Shown: positions 1 through 5,220 of the stretch, in pieces | How positions within the stretch are numbered: position 1 is the first letter of the stretch | Layout: every line of letters begins with the position of its first letter | Source of the DNA: Actinomycetes bacterium | GTDB taxonomy: Bacteria; Actinomycetota; Actinomycetes; Actinomycetales; Microbacteriaceae | DNA length: 5,220 nucleotides | Assembly (NCBI GenBank): GCA_030425055.1 | Contig: JAUHVN010000209.1 | Span: 1 to 5,220 of the forward strand | Reading direction: 5' to 3' | Position numbers and translations under genes: made by a program | The notes under the pieces: generated by a model | Told to the model about the DNA's origin: nothing | What the model saw: the letters and a program-made list of their open reading frames with translations, nothing else | Database searches by the model: none

Positions 1-556
<556 letters not shown>

Positions 557-558
557 TC

Positions 559-567
559 ATCCTATCA
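559..567 (-). promoter_or_regulatory. Possible pyrG extended -10 element, also readable as a Shine-Dalgarno
   Basis: On the minus strand the sequence TGATAGGAT ends 8 nt before the pyrG GTG. It fits an extended -10 (TGnTAnnnT), which would put transcription start at or within a base or two of the start codon, giving a leaderless or nearly leaderless mRNA. The AGGA inside it is also a plausible ribosome binding site at 9-nt spacing if transcription starts further upstream. I see no convincing -35 at 17-nt spacing. The two readings cannot be separated from sequence alone. Confidence 0.3.
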
Positions 568-600
568 GTGCTGTCGGGGCGGATGCTGCTACGTGCGGCC

Positions 601-686
601 CTCGCGAGTCGACACGTTCCGCGCGAGTCGACACGTTTCGTGCGCACAGAACGCCGCGACTCGCGCGAGACGTGTCGACTCGCGCG
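601..686. repeat. Intergenic tandem plus inverted repeat (19-bp units, 25-bp hairpin arms)
   Basis: This element fills most of the recN-pyrG gap. The 19-mer at 603-621 (CGCGAGTCGACACGTTCCG) is repeated in tandem at 622-640 with one change. CGACTCGCGCG, the inverse of 620-630, occurs at 657-667 and 676-686, again 19 bp apart. Together they form a hairpin: 620-644 pairs with 662-686, 17 pairs being perfect (620-636 with 670-686), with only two G-T positions (637/669, 641/665) and a 17-nt loop at 645-661. Neither side has a T-tract, so it is not a classic intrinsic terminator, although U-less hairpins can terminate in actinobacteria. I infer a REP-like palindromic repeat family, or a hairpin that ends the recN transcript before pyrG. 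Confidence 0.85.
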
Positions 687-695
687 TGGCGGCGG

Positions 696-2387
696 TCACC
701 CCCGCGCCGCGCCGAGCGCGAGCAGCTCACGGGCGTGGACGAGCGCGGCATCCGACTCGGACATGCCCGAGAGCAGGCGCGCCATCTCGGCCTCGCGTTC
801 GGTGCCCGACAGAGCGCGCACGTCGGAAGCCGTGACCGACCCGTCGGTCGCCTTCACGACGCTCAGGTGGTTGCCGGCGAAGGCCGCGACCTGCGCGAGG
901 TGGGTCACCACGATCACCTGCGAGCGGCGGGCGAGACGCTGCAGCCGGCGGCCGACCTCGATCGCGGCCGCGCCGCCGATGCCGGCGTCGATCTCGTCGA
1001 ACACGAACGTCGGCACCGGGTCGGTCGCCGCGATGACGACCTCGATCGCGAGCATCACGCGGCTGAGCTCTCCGCCCGATGCGCCGCGGGAGACGGGCCG
1101 GGGCGTGGCGCCGGGATGCGGTGCCAGCAGTATCGCGACGTCGTCACGGCCGTGCGCCGACTCGCTGCCCGGCGCGACGGCGACGGTGACCTCGGCGTCG
1201 GCCATCGCGAGCGCGTGCAGCTCCTCGGTGACCTCGGCGCCAAGCCGCTCCGCCGCCGCCGTGCGCACGGCGGTGAGGACGGCCGCCGCGTCATCGAGGG
1301 CGGATGCCGCGGCATCCCGCTGCTCGGTGAGCCGGCCCACCCGCTCGCCGTCGTCGTCGAGCTCGGCGAGGCGCAGTCCGGCGGTCTCGCGCAGGGCGAT
1401 CGCGTCGTCGAGCGAGCCGTGCGCGCGCACGAGGGCGCCGAGCACCGCGCGGCGCTCCTCGACGGCGGCGAGCTCGTGAGGTCCCGACTCGTCGAGGTCG
1501 GCCAGGTAGGCGGCGAGGGATGCCGCGAGGTCAGCAGTGCGGTAGCCGACCTCGGCGACCTGCTCGCCGAGGTCGTCGAGGGCGGGATCCCCTGCACGCT
1601 CGAGTGCGCGGCGCGCCTCGGCCAGCAGCGATGCCGCATCGGGCTCCTCGGTGTCTCCCGAGAGCGCGGAGTGCGCGGTGGCCGCGGCCACGCGCAGCTC
1701 TTCGACGTTCGCGAGGCGCTCGGCGCGCACGGTCAGCTCGGCGTCCTCGCCGGGCTGCGGATCGGCCTGCTCGATCTCGGCGAGCTCGGCACGCAGACGC
1801 TCGGCCTCGGCCGCACGGGCATCGCGCTGCTCGGTCAGCTCGGTCAGCTCGGCGTCGAGGGCGCGGAACGCGTCGAACGCTGCGCGGTAGGTGCGCAGCG
1901 CGGACGCCGTGTCCTCGCCGCCGAACCGGTCGAGGGCGTCGCGCTGCGCGGCGGCCGACCGCAGCCGCAGCTGATCGGACTGCCCGTGGACGACGACGAG
2001 TTCATCGGCGAGGTCGGCCAGCACGCCGGCCGGCGCTGCACGCCCCCCGACGGTGGCGCGCCCACGGCCCTCGCTGCTCACCGACCGGCCGAGGAACAGC
2101 TCGGCGCGCCCGTCGCCGACGGGTTCGACATCTCCCCCGGCCTCACGCACGCGTTCGGCGACGGGGCCGTCTTCGGGGACGAGCCACGTGCCGTCGACGA
2201 CCGCCTGTGCGGCCCCCGCCCGCACGGCGCCCGAATCGGCGCGTTGGCCGAGCAGCAGTCCGAGCCCGGTCACGACCATCGTCTTGCCCGCGCCCGTCTC
2301 GCCGGTGATCGCGGTGAAGCCCGGCCCGATGGGCAGGGTCGCCTCGGCGATCACCCCGAGGTCGCGCAGGCGGATCTCTTCGATCAC
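696..2387 (-). CDS. recN: DNA repair protein RecN, SMC-like ATPase
   Basis: RecN is a cytoplasmic SMC-like ATPase that acts early in recombinational repair of double-strand breaks, tethering DNA ends. The product is 563 residues, normal for the family. Walker A GETGAGKT is at residues 29-36 and a Q-loop-type HGQSDQ at 134-139. A long charged, Ala/Leu/Glu-rich coiled-coil arm pair spans roughly 160-400. The ABC signature ASGGELSR is at 436-443, Walker B plus catalytic glutamate FVFDE at 461-465 (E465), and the switch histidine follows in VVTH at 493-496. All head-domain motifs are intact. The start is GTG at 2387, overlapping the nadK stop by 4 bp (GTGA), with a weak GGTGG 7 nt upstream; the protein then begins IEEIRLRDLGVI, the usual RecN N-terminus. 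It should be co-transcribed with and coupled to nadK. No LexA-type box is evident, as expected for an internal operon gene. Confidence 0.97.
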   Translation of the reverse strand: MIEEIRLRDLGVIAEATLPIGPGFTAITGETGAGKTMVVTGLGLLLGQRADSGAVRAGAAQAVVDGTWLVPEDGPVAERVREAGGDVEPVGDGRAELFLGRSVSSEGRGRATVGGRAAPAGVLADLADELVVVHGQSDQLRLRSAAAQRDALDRFGGEDTASALRTYRAAFDAFRALDAELTELTEQRDARAAEAERLRAELAEIEQADPQPGEDAELTVRAERLANVEELRVAAATAHSALSGDTEEPDAASLLAEARRALERAGDPALDDLGEQVAEVGYRTADLAASLAAYLADLDESGPHELAAVEERRAVLGALVRAHGSLDDAIALRETAGLRLAELDDDGERVGRLTEQRDAAASALDDAAAVLTAVRTAAAERLGAEVTEELHALAMADAEVTVAVAPGSESAHGRDDVAILLAPHPGATPRPVSRGASGGELSRVMLAIEVVIAATDPVPTFVFDEIDAGIGGAAAIEVGRRLQRLARRSQVIVVTHLAQVAAFAGNHLSVVKATDGSVTASDVRALSGTEREAEMARLLSGMSESDAALVHARELLALGAARG

Positions 2388-3334
2388 GCGTCGGCCACCG
2401 CGCTCTCTCCTGCGGTGACGGGCACGGCGGGGCCTCGCCAGCCGTCGACCGGCAGCCGGAACTTGCGCACCAGCCGGTCGGTGAACGCGGCCGGGTGCAG
2501 GCGGGCGAGCCGCACCGGACGCGGCGAGCGTCGCACGACGACACGGGCGCCCGGCGGAAGATCGTGCGAGCGTCGACCGTCGCACCACAGGATGCCGACG
2601 CCGTTCGTGCGCTCGAGCACCTCGATCGCGACGACGTGCTCGGGACCGACCACGAGCGGCTCGGCGAACAGCGCGTGCGCCGACAGCGGCACGACGGCGA
2701 TCGCCTCGACGGTGGGCCAGATGACGGGGCCGCCCGCCGAGAAGTTGTAGGCCGTCGAGCCGGTCGGCGTCGAGATGACCACGCCGTCGCACCCGAAACT
2801 CGAGAGAGGACGGCCGTCGACCTCGATGACGACCTCGAGCATCCGCTCACGGCTCGCCTTCTCGACGGTCGCCTCGTTGAGCGCCCACGTCTCGTAGATG
2901 ACGTCGTCGCCGACGTCTTCGACCTGCACCTGCAGCGCGAGCCGCTCTTCGACCTCGTACTCGCGCGCGATCGCGCGGCGCACGGCGTCGTCCATGTCGT
3001 CGCGCTCGATCTCGGCGAGGAAACCGACGTGGCCCATGTTGATGCCGAGCACCGGGGCGAGTCCGTCGCGCACCAGTTCGGCGGCGCGCAGGATCGTGCC
3101 GTCGCCGCCGAGCACGATGGCCAGCTCGATGTCGCCCACCGGCACGTCGACGCCGAGCACGGCGAGGTCGCCGAACTCGGGCAGCACGGCGCGCAGGTCG
3201 TCGCGGTCGTCGCTGGCGAGCACGGGCCGTGCGCCGGCATCCTGCAGCGCGGAGATCACCCGGGCGGCCGCGCGCACCGTCTCGTCGCGGTGGGCGTGCG
3301 CGACCACCAGGATGCTGCGGACGTCATCGGTCAT
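2384..3334 (-). CDS. nadK: NAD kinase (polyphosphate/ATP-NAD kinase)
   Basis: NAD kinase phosphorylates NAD+ to NADP+ and so supplies the NADPH pool; actinobacterial enzymes (PpnK) can use ATP or polyphosphate. The 316-residue product carries the family motifs: GGDGT at residues 76-80, NMGHVGFLAE at 99-108, NEAT at 153-156, and the glycine-rich STPTGSTAYNFSAGGP at 188-203, followed by PLSAHALF at 216-223. M100 replaces the glycine more usual in NGGHVGFL. The start is ATG at 3334, giving MTDDVRSILVVAHAHRDE, which matches the usual beginning just before the first beta strand; GGGGGAG lies 3 nt upstream, a short spacing. In-frame starts at 3364 (ATG) and 3376 (GTG) add an unconserved stretch. 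It is coupled downstream to recN by a 4-bp overlap. Upstream, its usual neighbour tlyA is displaced by an antisense toxin-antitoxin module, so it needs its own promoter or read-through from tlyA. Confidence 0.97.
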   Translation of the reverse strand: MTDDVRSILVVAHAHRDETVRAAARVISALQDAGARPVLASDDRDDLRAVLPEFGDLAVLGVDVPVGDIELAIVLGGDGTILRAAELVRDGLAPVLGINMGHVGFLAEIERDDMDDAVRRAIAREYEVEERLALQVQVEDVGDDVIYETWALNEATVEKASRERMLEVVIEVDGRPLSSFGCDGVVISTPTGSTAYNFSAGGPVIWPTVEAIAVVPLSAHALFAEPLVVGPEHVVAIEVLERTNGVGILWCDGRRSHDLPPGARVVVRRSPRPVRLARLHPAAFTDRLVRKFRLPVDGWRGPAVPVTAGESAVADA

Positions 3335-3362
3335 GGGCTCCCCCGGTTCGCGGTGCTCCCCC

Positions 3363-3368
3363 ATTCTG
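3363..3368 (-). promoter_or_regulatory. Weak candidate -10 for nadK-recN
   Basis: On the minus strand CAGAAT (4 of 6 matches to TATAAT) would start transcription about 22 nt before the nadK ATG, leaving the GGGGGAG ribosome-binding sequence in the leader. No -35 is seen at the proper distance and no TAnnnT hexamer occurs on this strand in the 221-bp gap. It is listed only because it is the best candidate in the region. Confidence 0.2.
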
Positions 3369-3414
3369 CCGGACACCCGGTCACCCGGCGCATCCGGCCC
3401 CGCGCCCGTGACCG

Positions 3415-3481
3415 TGAGACTTCATCGGACCGCCGAGACCGAGGGTGGCGGCCGCTGTCTCGGCGTACCGATGCAGTCTCA
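3415..3481. repeat. 67-bp imperfect inverted repeat between nadK and the antitoxin gene
   Basis: Positions 3415-3439 pair with 3457-3481 over 25-bp arms with three mismatches (3422/3474, 3429/3467, 3430/3466). The outer stem is TGAGACT-x-CATCGG (13 of 14 pairs) and the inner stem CGCCGAGAC/GTCTCGGCG is perfect over 9 bp. The loop is 17 nt (3440-3456). No T-tract follows on either strand. It lies in the 221-bp gap between two divergent genes, where no terminator would be needed unless transcripts from tlyA run through on the minus strand. It may be a palindromic repeat-family copy, a regulator or nucleoid-protein site, or a U-less terminator. The rest of this gap holds only the antitoxin promoter and the weak nadK candidate. 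Confidence 0.85.
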
Positions 3482-3534
3482 GCGGGGCTTGCCCTGCACG
3501 TCATGGCGTGTGACCCGTCCCACGCCACATGGGC

Positions 3535-3555
3535 GGACTTGGCTAGACTTAGTCC
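3535..3555 (+). promoter_or_regulatory. Antitoxin promoter with overlapping dyad, probable leaderless start
   Basis: TAGACT at 3544-3549 is a good -10 (TAnnnT) ending 6 nt before the antitoxin ATG at 3556. Transcription should therefore begin at or next to the A of the start codon, and no Shine-Dalgarno is present. A dyad GGACT (3535-3539)/AGTCC (3551-3555) flanks the -10, and a smaller CTA/TAG dyad (3543-3545, 3550-3552) is nested in it. This layout would let the antitoxin, alone or with the toxin, block its own promoter, as is established for Phd/YefM-type modules. The operator role is inferred. No recognisable -35 is seen. Confidence 0.5.
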
Positions 3556-3792
3556 ATGGTCCAGATGAACGTCCACGAGGCGAAGAGTCAGCTCTCGGCG
3601 CTGATCGCCCAGGTGCTCGCCGGCGAACAGGTCACGATCGCGCGGGCCGGGGTGCCGGTGGTCGATCTCGTCGTGCACCGCGACCGGCAGATCGTCTACG
3701 GGCTGGGCCGCGGAGAAGCGGAGTTCGATCCCCGGCTCTTCGACGGGCGTGACGCCGAGGTCGATGCGCTGTTCTATGGACCAGACGCGTGA
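3556..3792 (+). CDS. Type II antitoxin, Phd/YefM (prevent-host-death) family
   Basis: This is the antitoxin of a two-gene toxin-antitoxin operon. It binds and neutralises the downstream PIN toxin and should repress its own promoter. The 78-residue product starts MVQMNVHEAKSQLSALI and continues through GEQVTIARAGVPVVDLV (residues 23-39), the typical Phd/YefM N-terminal dimerising and DNA-binding fold. The C-terminal part (about 43-78), with GLGRGEAEFDPRLFDG and an acidic, aromatic tail ending ALFYGPDA, is the expected toxin-binding region. ATG 3556 is chosen because the -10 at 3544-3549 places transcription start there; ATG 3565 is in frame but has no ribosome binding site either. Its stop overlaps the toxin start (GTGATG). 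It is often labelled VapB because of its partner, but the fold is Phd-like, so no symbol is assigned. The module is on the opposite strand to all surrounding genes, which suggests acquisition. Confidence 0.92.
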   Translation: MVQMNVHEAKSQLSALIAQVLAGEQVTIARAGVPVVDLVVHRDRQIVYGLGRGEAEFDPRLFDGRDAEVDALFYGPDA

Positions 3793-4178
3793 TGCTGCTG
3801 GACACGAACGCCGCGCTCTGGCTGTACCACGACAGCGACCGGCTCGGAGTCGACAGCAGACGCCGGATCGCCGACGCCGATCGGGTGTACTTCTCCGCGG
3901 TCACGGTGCTCGAGATCACGATCAAGCACATGCTCGGGCGGCTGGCCCTGCCGGCGGACGGAGATCTCACCGGCGCATTTGAGCGCTCCGGCCTGGTCGA
4001 ACTGCCCTTCAGTGCGCGGCACGCCGAGGCGCTCACCTCGTTCCCGGCGCTCGCGCATCACGATCCGTTCGACCGGATGCTGCTCGCCCAGGCGCGCACG
4101 GAGTCCGTCGACCTGCTCACGTCGGACGCGACGCTGCTCGCCCTCGATGAGCGATGGGTGCGCGACGCGCGCCGGTGA
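3789..4178 (+). CDS. vapC: PIN-domain ribonuclease toxin, VapC family
   Basis: VapC toxins are Mg2+-dependent PIN-fold RNases that inhibit translation by cutting tRNA or rRNA; the target of this one cannot be read from sequence. The 129-residue product is one complete PIN domain. It opens with MMLLDTNAALWL and D5. E42 lies in SAVTVLEITIK, D92 and D95 in HHDPFDRMLLAQA (90-102), and D113 in LLTSDATLL. D5, E42, D95 and D113 form the expected acidic metal site, so the enzyme looks active. The usual LLDTH is LLDTN here, a tolerated change. GTG 3789 overlaps the antitoxin stop by 4 bp; ATG 3792 (1-bp overlap) is equally possible and shortens the protein by one residue. Translation is probably coupled to the antitoxin. 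Its TGA (4176-4178) directly abuts the tlyA stop on the other strand, and no terminator hairpin is visible there. Confidence 0.94.
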   Translation: MMLLDTNAALWLYHDSDRLGVDSRRRIADADRVYFSAVTVLEITIKHMLGRLALPADGDLTGAFERSGLVELPFSARHAEALTSFPALAHHDPFDRMLLAQARTESVDLLTSDATLLALDERWVRDARR

Positions 4179-4973
4179 TCAGCGGGTGAGGGCGACGACC
4201 TCGGCGGCGACGGCCGAGGGATCGCCGCCCCGACCCGGCGCGAGGTGGGCGACGTACTCGCGGTTGCCGTGCGTTCCCGCGATCGGCGACGCGATCACCC
4301 CGAGCGTGCCGAGGCCTGCATCCCACGCCGCCCACAGCACGCGTTCGACCGCGTCGGCGCGCAGTGCGGGGTCTGTCACGAGTCCGCCCTTGACCGCCGT
4401 GCGTCCGACCTCGAACTGCGGCTTGACGAGCAGGACGAGATCCGCACCGGGAGCTGCGACGGCCGCTGCCGCCGGCAGCACGTGCGTCAGCGAGATGAAC
4501 GACAGGTCGCCGGTGATGACCGACGGTGCGGCATCCGTGCCGGCCGCCGATGCGAGCGACGCCGGCGTCATGTGGCGCACGTTGAAGCCCTCGACGGCGA
4601 TGACGCCGTCGTCGGCGCCGACGGATGCCGCGAGCTGACCGTGGCCGACATCGACCGCGATGACCGGATCCGCCCCGCGCTCGCGCAGCACCTGCGTGAA
4701 CCCGCCGGTCGACGCGCCCATGTCGAGCGCGATGCGACCTGCGACGTCGACCCCGAACGCGTCGAGCGCGGCGATGAGCTTGTGCGCGGCCCGGCTGACG
4801 TAGTGGTCGGTCGCGGCGACCTCGATCACCGCGTCGTCGGCGACCGATGCGGACGGCTTGACGACGGGGCGCCCGTCGACCGTCACCTCGCCGGCAGCGA
4901 TGAGCGCCGCCGCATGCGTCCGCGAGCGCGCGAGTCCCCGCGCGGCGACGGCCGCATCGAGGCGCGGGGTCAT
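4179..4973 (-). CDS. tlyA: TlyA, 16S/23S rRNA (cytidine-2'-O)-methyltransferase
   Basis: TlyA 2'-O-methylates C1409 of 16S and C1920 of 23S rRNA using S-adenosylmethionine; in Mycobacterium its loss gives capreomycin resistance. The product is 264 residues, the family length. An S4 RNA-binding domain occupies about residues 3-60 (LARSRTHAAALIAAGEVTVD), followed by an FtsJ/RrmJ-like methyltransferase with the SAM motif ALDMGASTGGF at 82-92. The catalytic K-D-K-E set is visible: K65 (SRAAHKL), D156 (GDLSFIS), K184 (LVKPQFE) and E239 (GNREY). It closely resembles M. tuberculosis TlyA as I recall it. ATG 4973 overlaps the stop of the upstream small gene (ATGA) and has no clear Shine-Dalgarno, so translation is probably coupled. 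Databases often call the family hemolysin; the methyltransferase role is the supported one. Downstream nadK is separated from it by the antisense toxin-antitoxin module. Confidence 0.97.
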   Translation of the reverse strand: MTPRLDAAVAARGLARSRTHAAALIAAGEVTVDGRPVVKPSASVADDAVIEVAATDHYVSRAAHKLIAALDAFGVDVAGRIALDMGASTGGFTQVLRERGADPVIAVDVGHGQLAASVGADDGVIAVEGFNVRHMTPASLASAAGTDAAPSVITGDLSFISLTHVLPAAAAVAAPGADLVLLVKPQFEVGRTAVKGGLVTDPALRADAVERVLWAAWDAGLGTLGVIASPIAGTHGNREYVAHLAPGRGGDPSAVAAEVVALTR

Positions 4974-5122
4974 CGGCCGGTCGAGCCCGGTGCCGCCTCG
5001 AGTCGACGCGCGAGCTCGTCGTGGACGCCCTCGTAGGCCTGGGCACGCGTCGCGAGCGCCTGAGCCTCGATCACCTCGAGACGCGACACGAGGTCGGCGC
5101 GGCGCTCGTCGCTCTCATCCAT
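4970..5122 (-). CDS. Small conserved-position protein upstream of tlyA (Rv1693-like)
   Basis: This is a 50-residue ORF, starting MDESDERRADLVSRLEVIEA and ending EAAPGSTGR, whose TGA overlaps the tlyA ATG by 4 bp (ATGA). The sequence is charged and almost wholly helical, with leucine/isoleucine spacing that could form a short coiled coil; there is no signal peptide or membrane segment. M. tuberculosis has a small gene of unknown function, Rv1693, at the same place, and from memory such upstream proteins share a pattern near LeVIEAq...YEgVHdeLarrLe. Position, overlap and that pattern support a real gene. Its function is unknown; a role in coupling tlyA translation is an inference. ATG 5122 is the only reasonable in-frame start, with a TATGCT hexamer 6 nt before it and no ribosome binding site. 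ATGs at 5118 and 5133 are out of frame. Confidence 0.75.
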   Translation of the reverse strand: MDESDERRADLVSRLEVIEAQALATRAQAYEGVHDELARRLEAAPGSTGR

Positions 5123-5128
5123 GCCGTC

Positions 5129-5134
5129 AGCATA
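5129..5134 (-). promoter_or_regulatory. Candidate -10 giving a leaderless small-ORF/tlyA transcript
   Basis: On the minus strand TATGCT (TAnnnT) ends exactly 6 nt before ATG 5122, the same spacing as at the antitoxin gene. Transcription would start at the start codon. No -35 is visible at 17-nt spacing. If it is real, this is the promoter for the small protein and tlyA. Confidence 0.35.
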
Positions 5135-5161
5135 CGTGCGCGTGGCCCGGATGCCGGCGCG

Positions 5162-5220
5162 TCACGGCCGGTGAAACGGATCCGCGTACAGCCGCTCGGG
5201 CACGCGGAAACCGAAGATCG
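5162..5220 (-). CDS. C-terminal end of an unidentified upstream gene
   Basis: The minus strand has an open frame entering from beyond the window: 18 codons reading IFGFRVPERLYADPFHRP, then TGA at 5164-5162. It ends 39 bp before the small-protein gene, on the same strand, as expected for the preceding member of the cluster. By synteny with M. tuberculosis (Rv1692) a HAD-family phosphatase would be expected here, but this tail is too short to show that. The other two minus-strand frames are also open over this short stretch, so the frame choice rests on the stop position and plausible composition. Confidence 0.45.
   Translation of the reverse strand, partial: IFGFRVPERLYADPFHRP

Noticed and set aside
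601..686. CRISPR array reading of the 19-bp repeats
   Set aside because: The units are directly tandem with no spacers, only two forward copies exist, and no cas genes are nearby.
620..686. Classic Rho-independent terminator
   Set aside because: The stem is strong but no T-tract follows on either strand. A U-less terminator is possible, so it is annotated as a repeat instead.
3335..3376. Upstream nadK starts at 3376 (GTG) and 3364 (ATG)
   Set aside because: The added residues are not family-like and lack a nearby Shine-Dalgarno; ATG 3334 begins where NAD kinases normally begin.
3411..3485. Insertion sequence or MITE with target-site duplication around the inverted repeat
   Set aside because: I could not find a convincing direct repeat flanking the arms, and there is no transposase in the window.
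3335..3555. Riboswitch or T-box upstream of nadK
   Set aside because: The hairpin lies upstream of the only candidate -10 for nadK, and no conserved riboswitch core is recognisable.
2495..3568. 357-codon plus-strand open frame antisense to nadK
   Set aside because: It is an antisense shadow without recognisable motifs, crosses the inverted repeat and ends inside the antitoxin gene.
4179..4973. Virulence hemolysin
   Set aside because: That label is common for TlyA, but the sequence shows an S4 plus FtsJ-type rRNA methyltransferase with an intact catalytic set; nothing here indicates a secreted toxin.
4117..5046. Long minus-strand (4117-5046) and plus-strand (4245-5036) open frames over tlyA
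   Set aside because: Both are Arg-rich shadow translations; the tlyA frame contains the S4 domain, SAM motif and catalytic residues.

Overview
The window is compact, very GC-rich DNA (about 70% by eye) with GTG starts, 4-bp stop/start overlaps and TAnnnT promoters set directly against start codons. Protein content and gene order point to a high-GC actinobacterium, most likely Microbacteriaceae (Microbacterium-like). The genus is inferred from the general look of the proteins, not from a search.

Almost everything lies on the minus strand and should be read from high to low coordinates: the last ~18 codons of an unidentified gene (5220-5162), a 50-residue small protein (5122-4970), tlyA rRNA 2'-O-methyltransferase (4973-4179), nadK NAD kinase (3334-2384), recN DNA-repair ATPase (2387-696) and the first 183 codons of pyrG CTP synthase (550-1). 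This matches the conserved actinobacterial order of Mycobacterium tuberculosis Rv1692-Rv1693-tlyA(Rv1694)-ppnK(Rv1695)-recN(Rv1696)-...-pyrG(Rv1699). Two junctions are translationally coupled by 4-bp overlaps: small protein/tlyA (ATGA) and nadK/recN (GTGA).

The conserved cluster is altered at two places. First, a complete plus-strand type II toxin-antitoxin module (Phd/YefM antitoxin at 3556-3792 and PIN-domain VapC toxin at 3789-4178) sits antisense between tlyA and nadK. The vapC and tlyA stop codons are directly adjacent, with no base between them. Second, the two genes that separate recN from pyrG in M. tuberculosis and Corynebacterium (Rv1697/Rv1698, steA/steB-type) are absent, and recN and pyrG are separated by 145 bp that contains a repeat element.

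Both larger intergenic gaps contain a long imperfect inverted repeat. One is at 620-686 (recN-pyrG gap, built on a 19-bp tandem repeat) and the other at 3415-3481 (nadK/vapB gap). Their sequences are unrelated, but each has 25-bp arms and a 17-nt loop. I see no tRNA, rRNA, CRISPR array, transposase or phage gene. The core genes are ordinary housekeeping genes. The unusual content is the antisense toxin-antitoxin insertion, the two hairpin elements and the probable leaderless starts.
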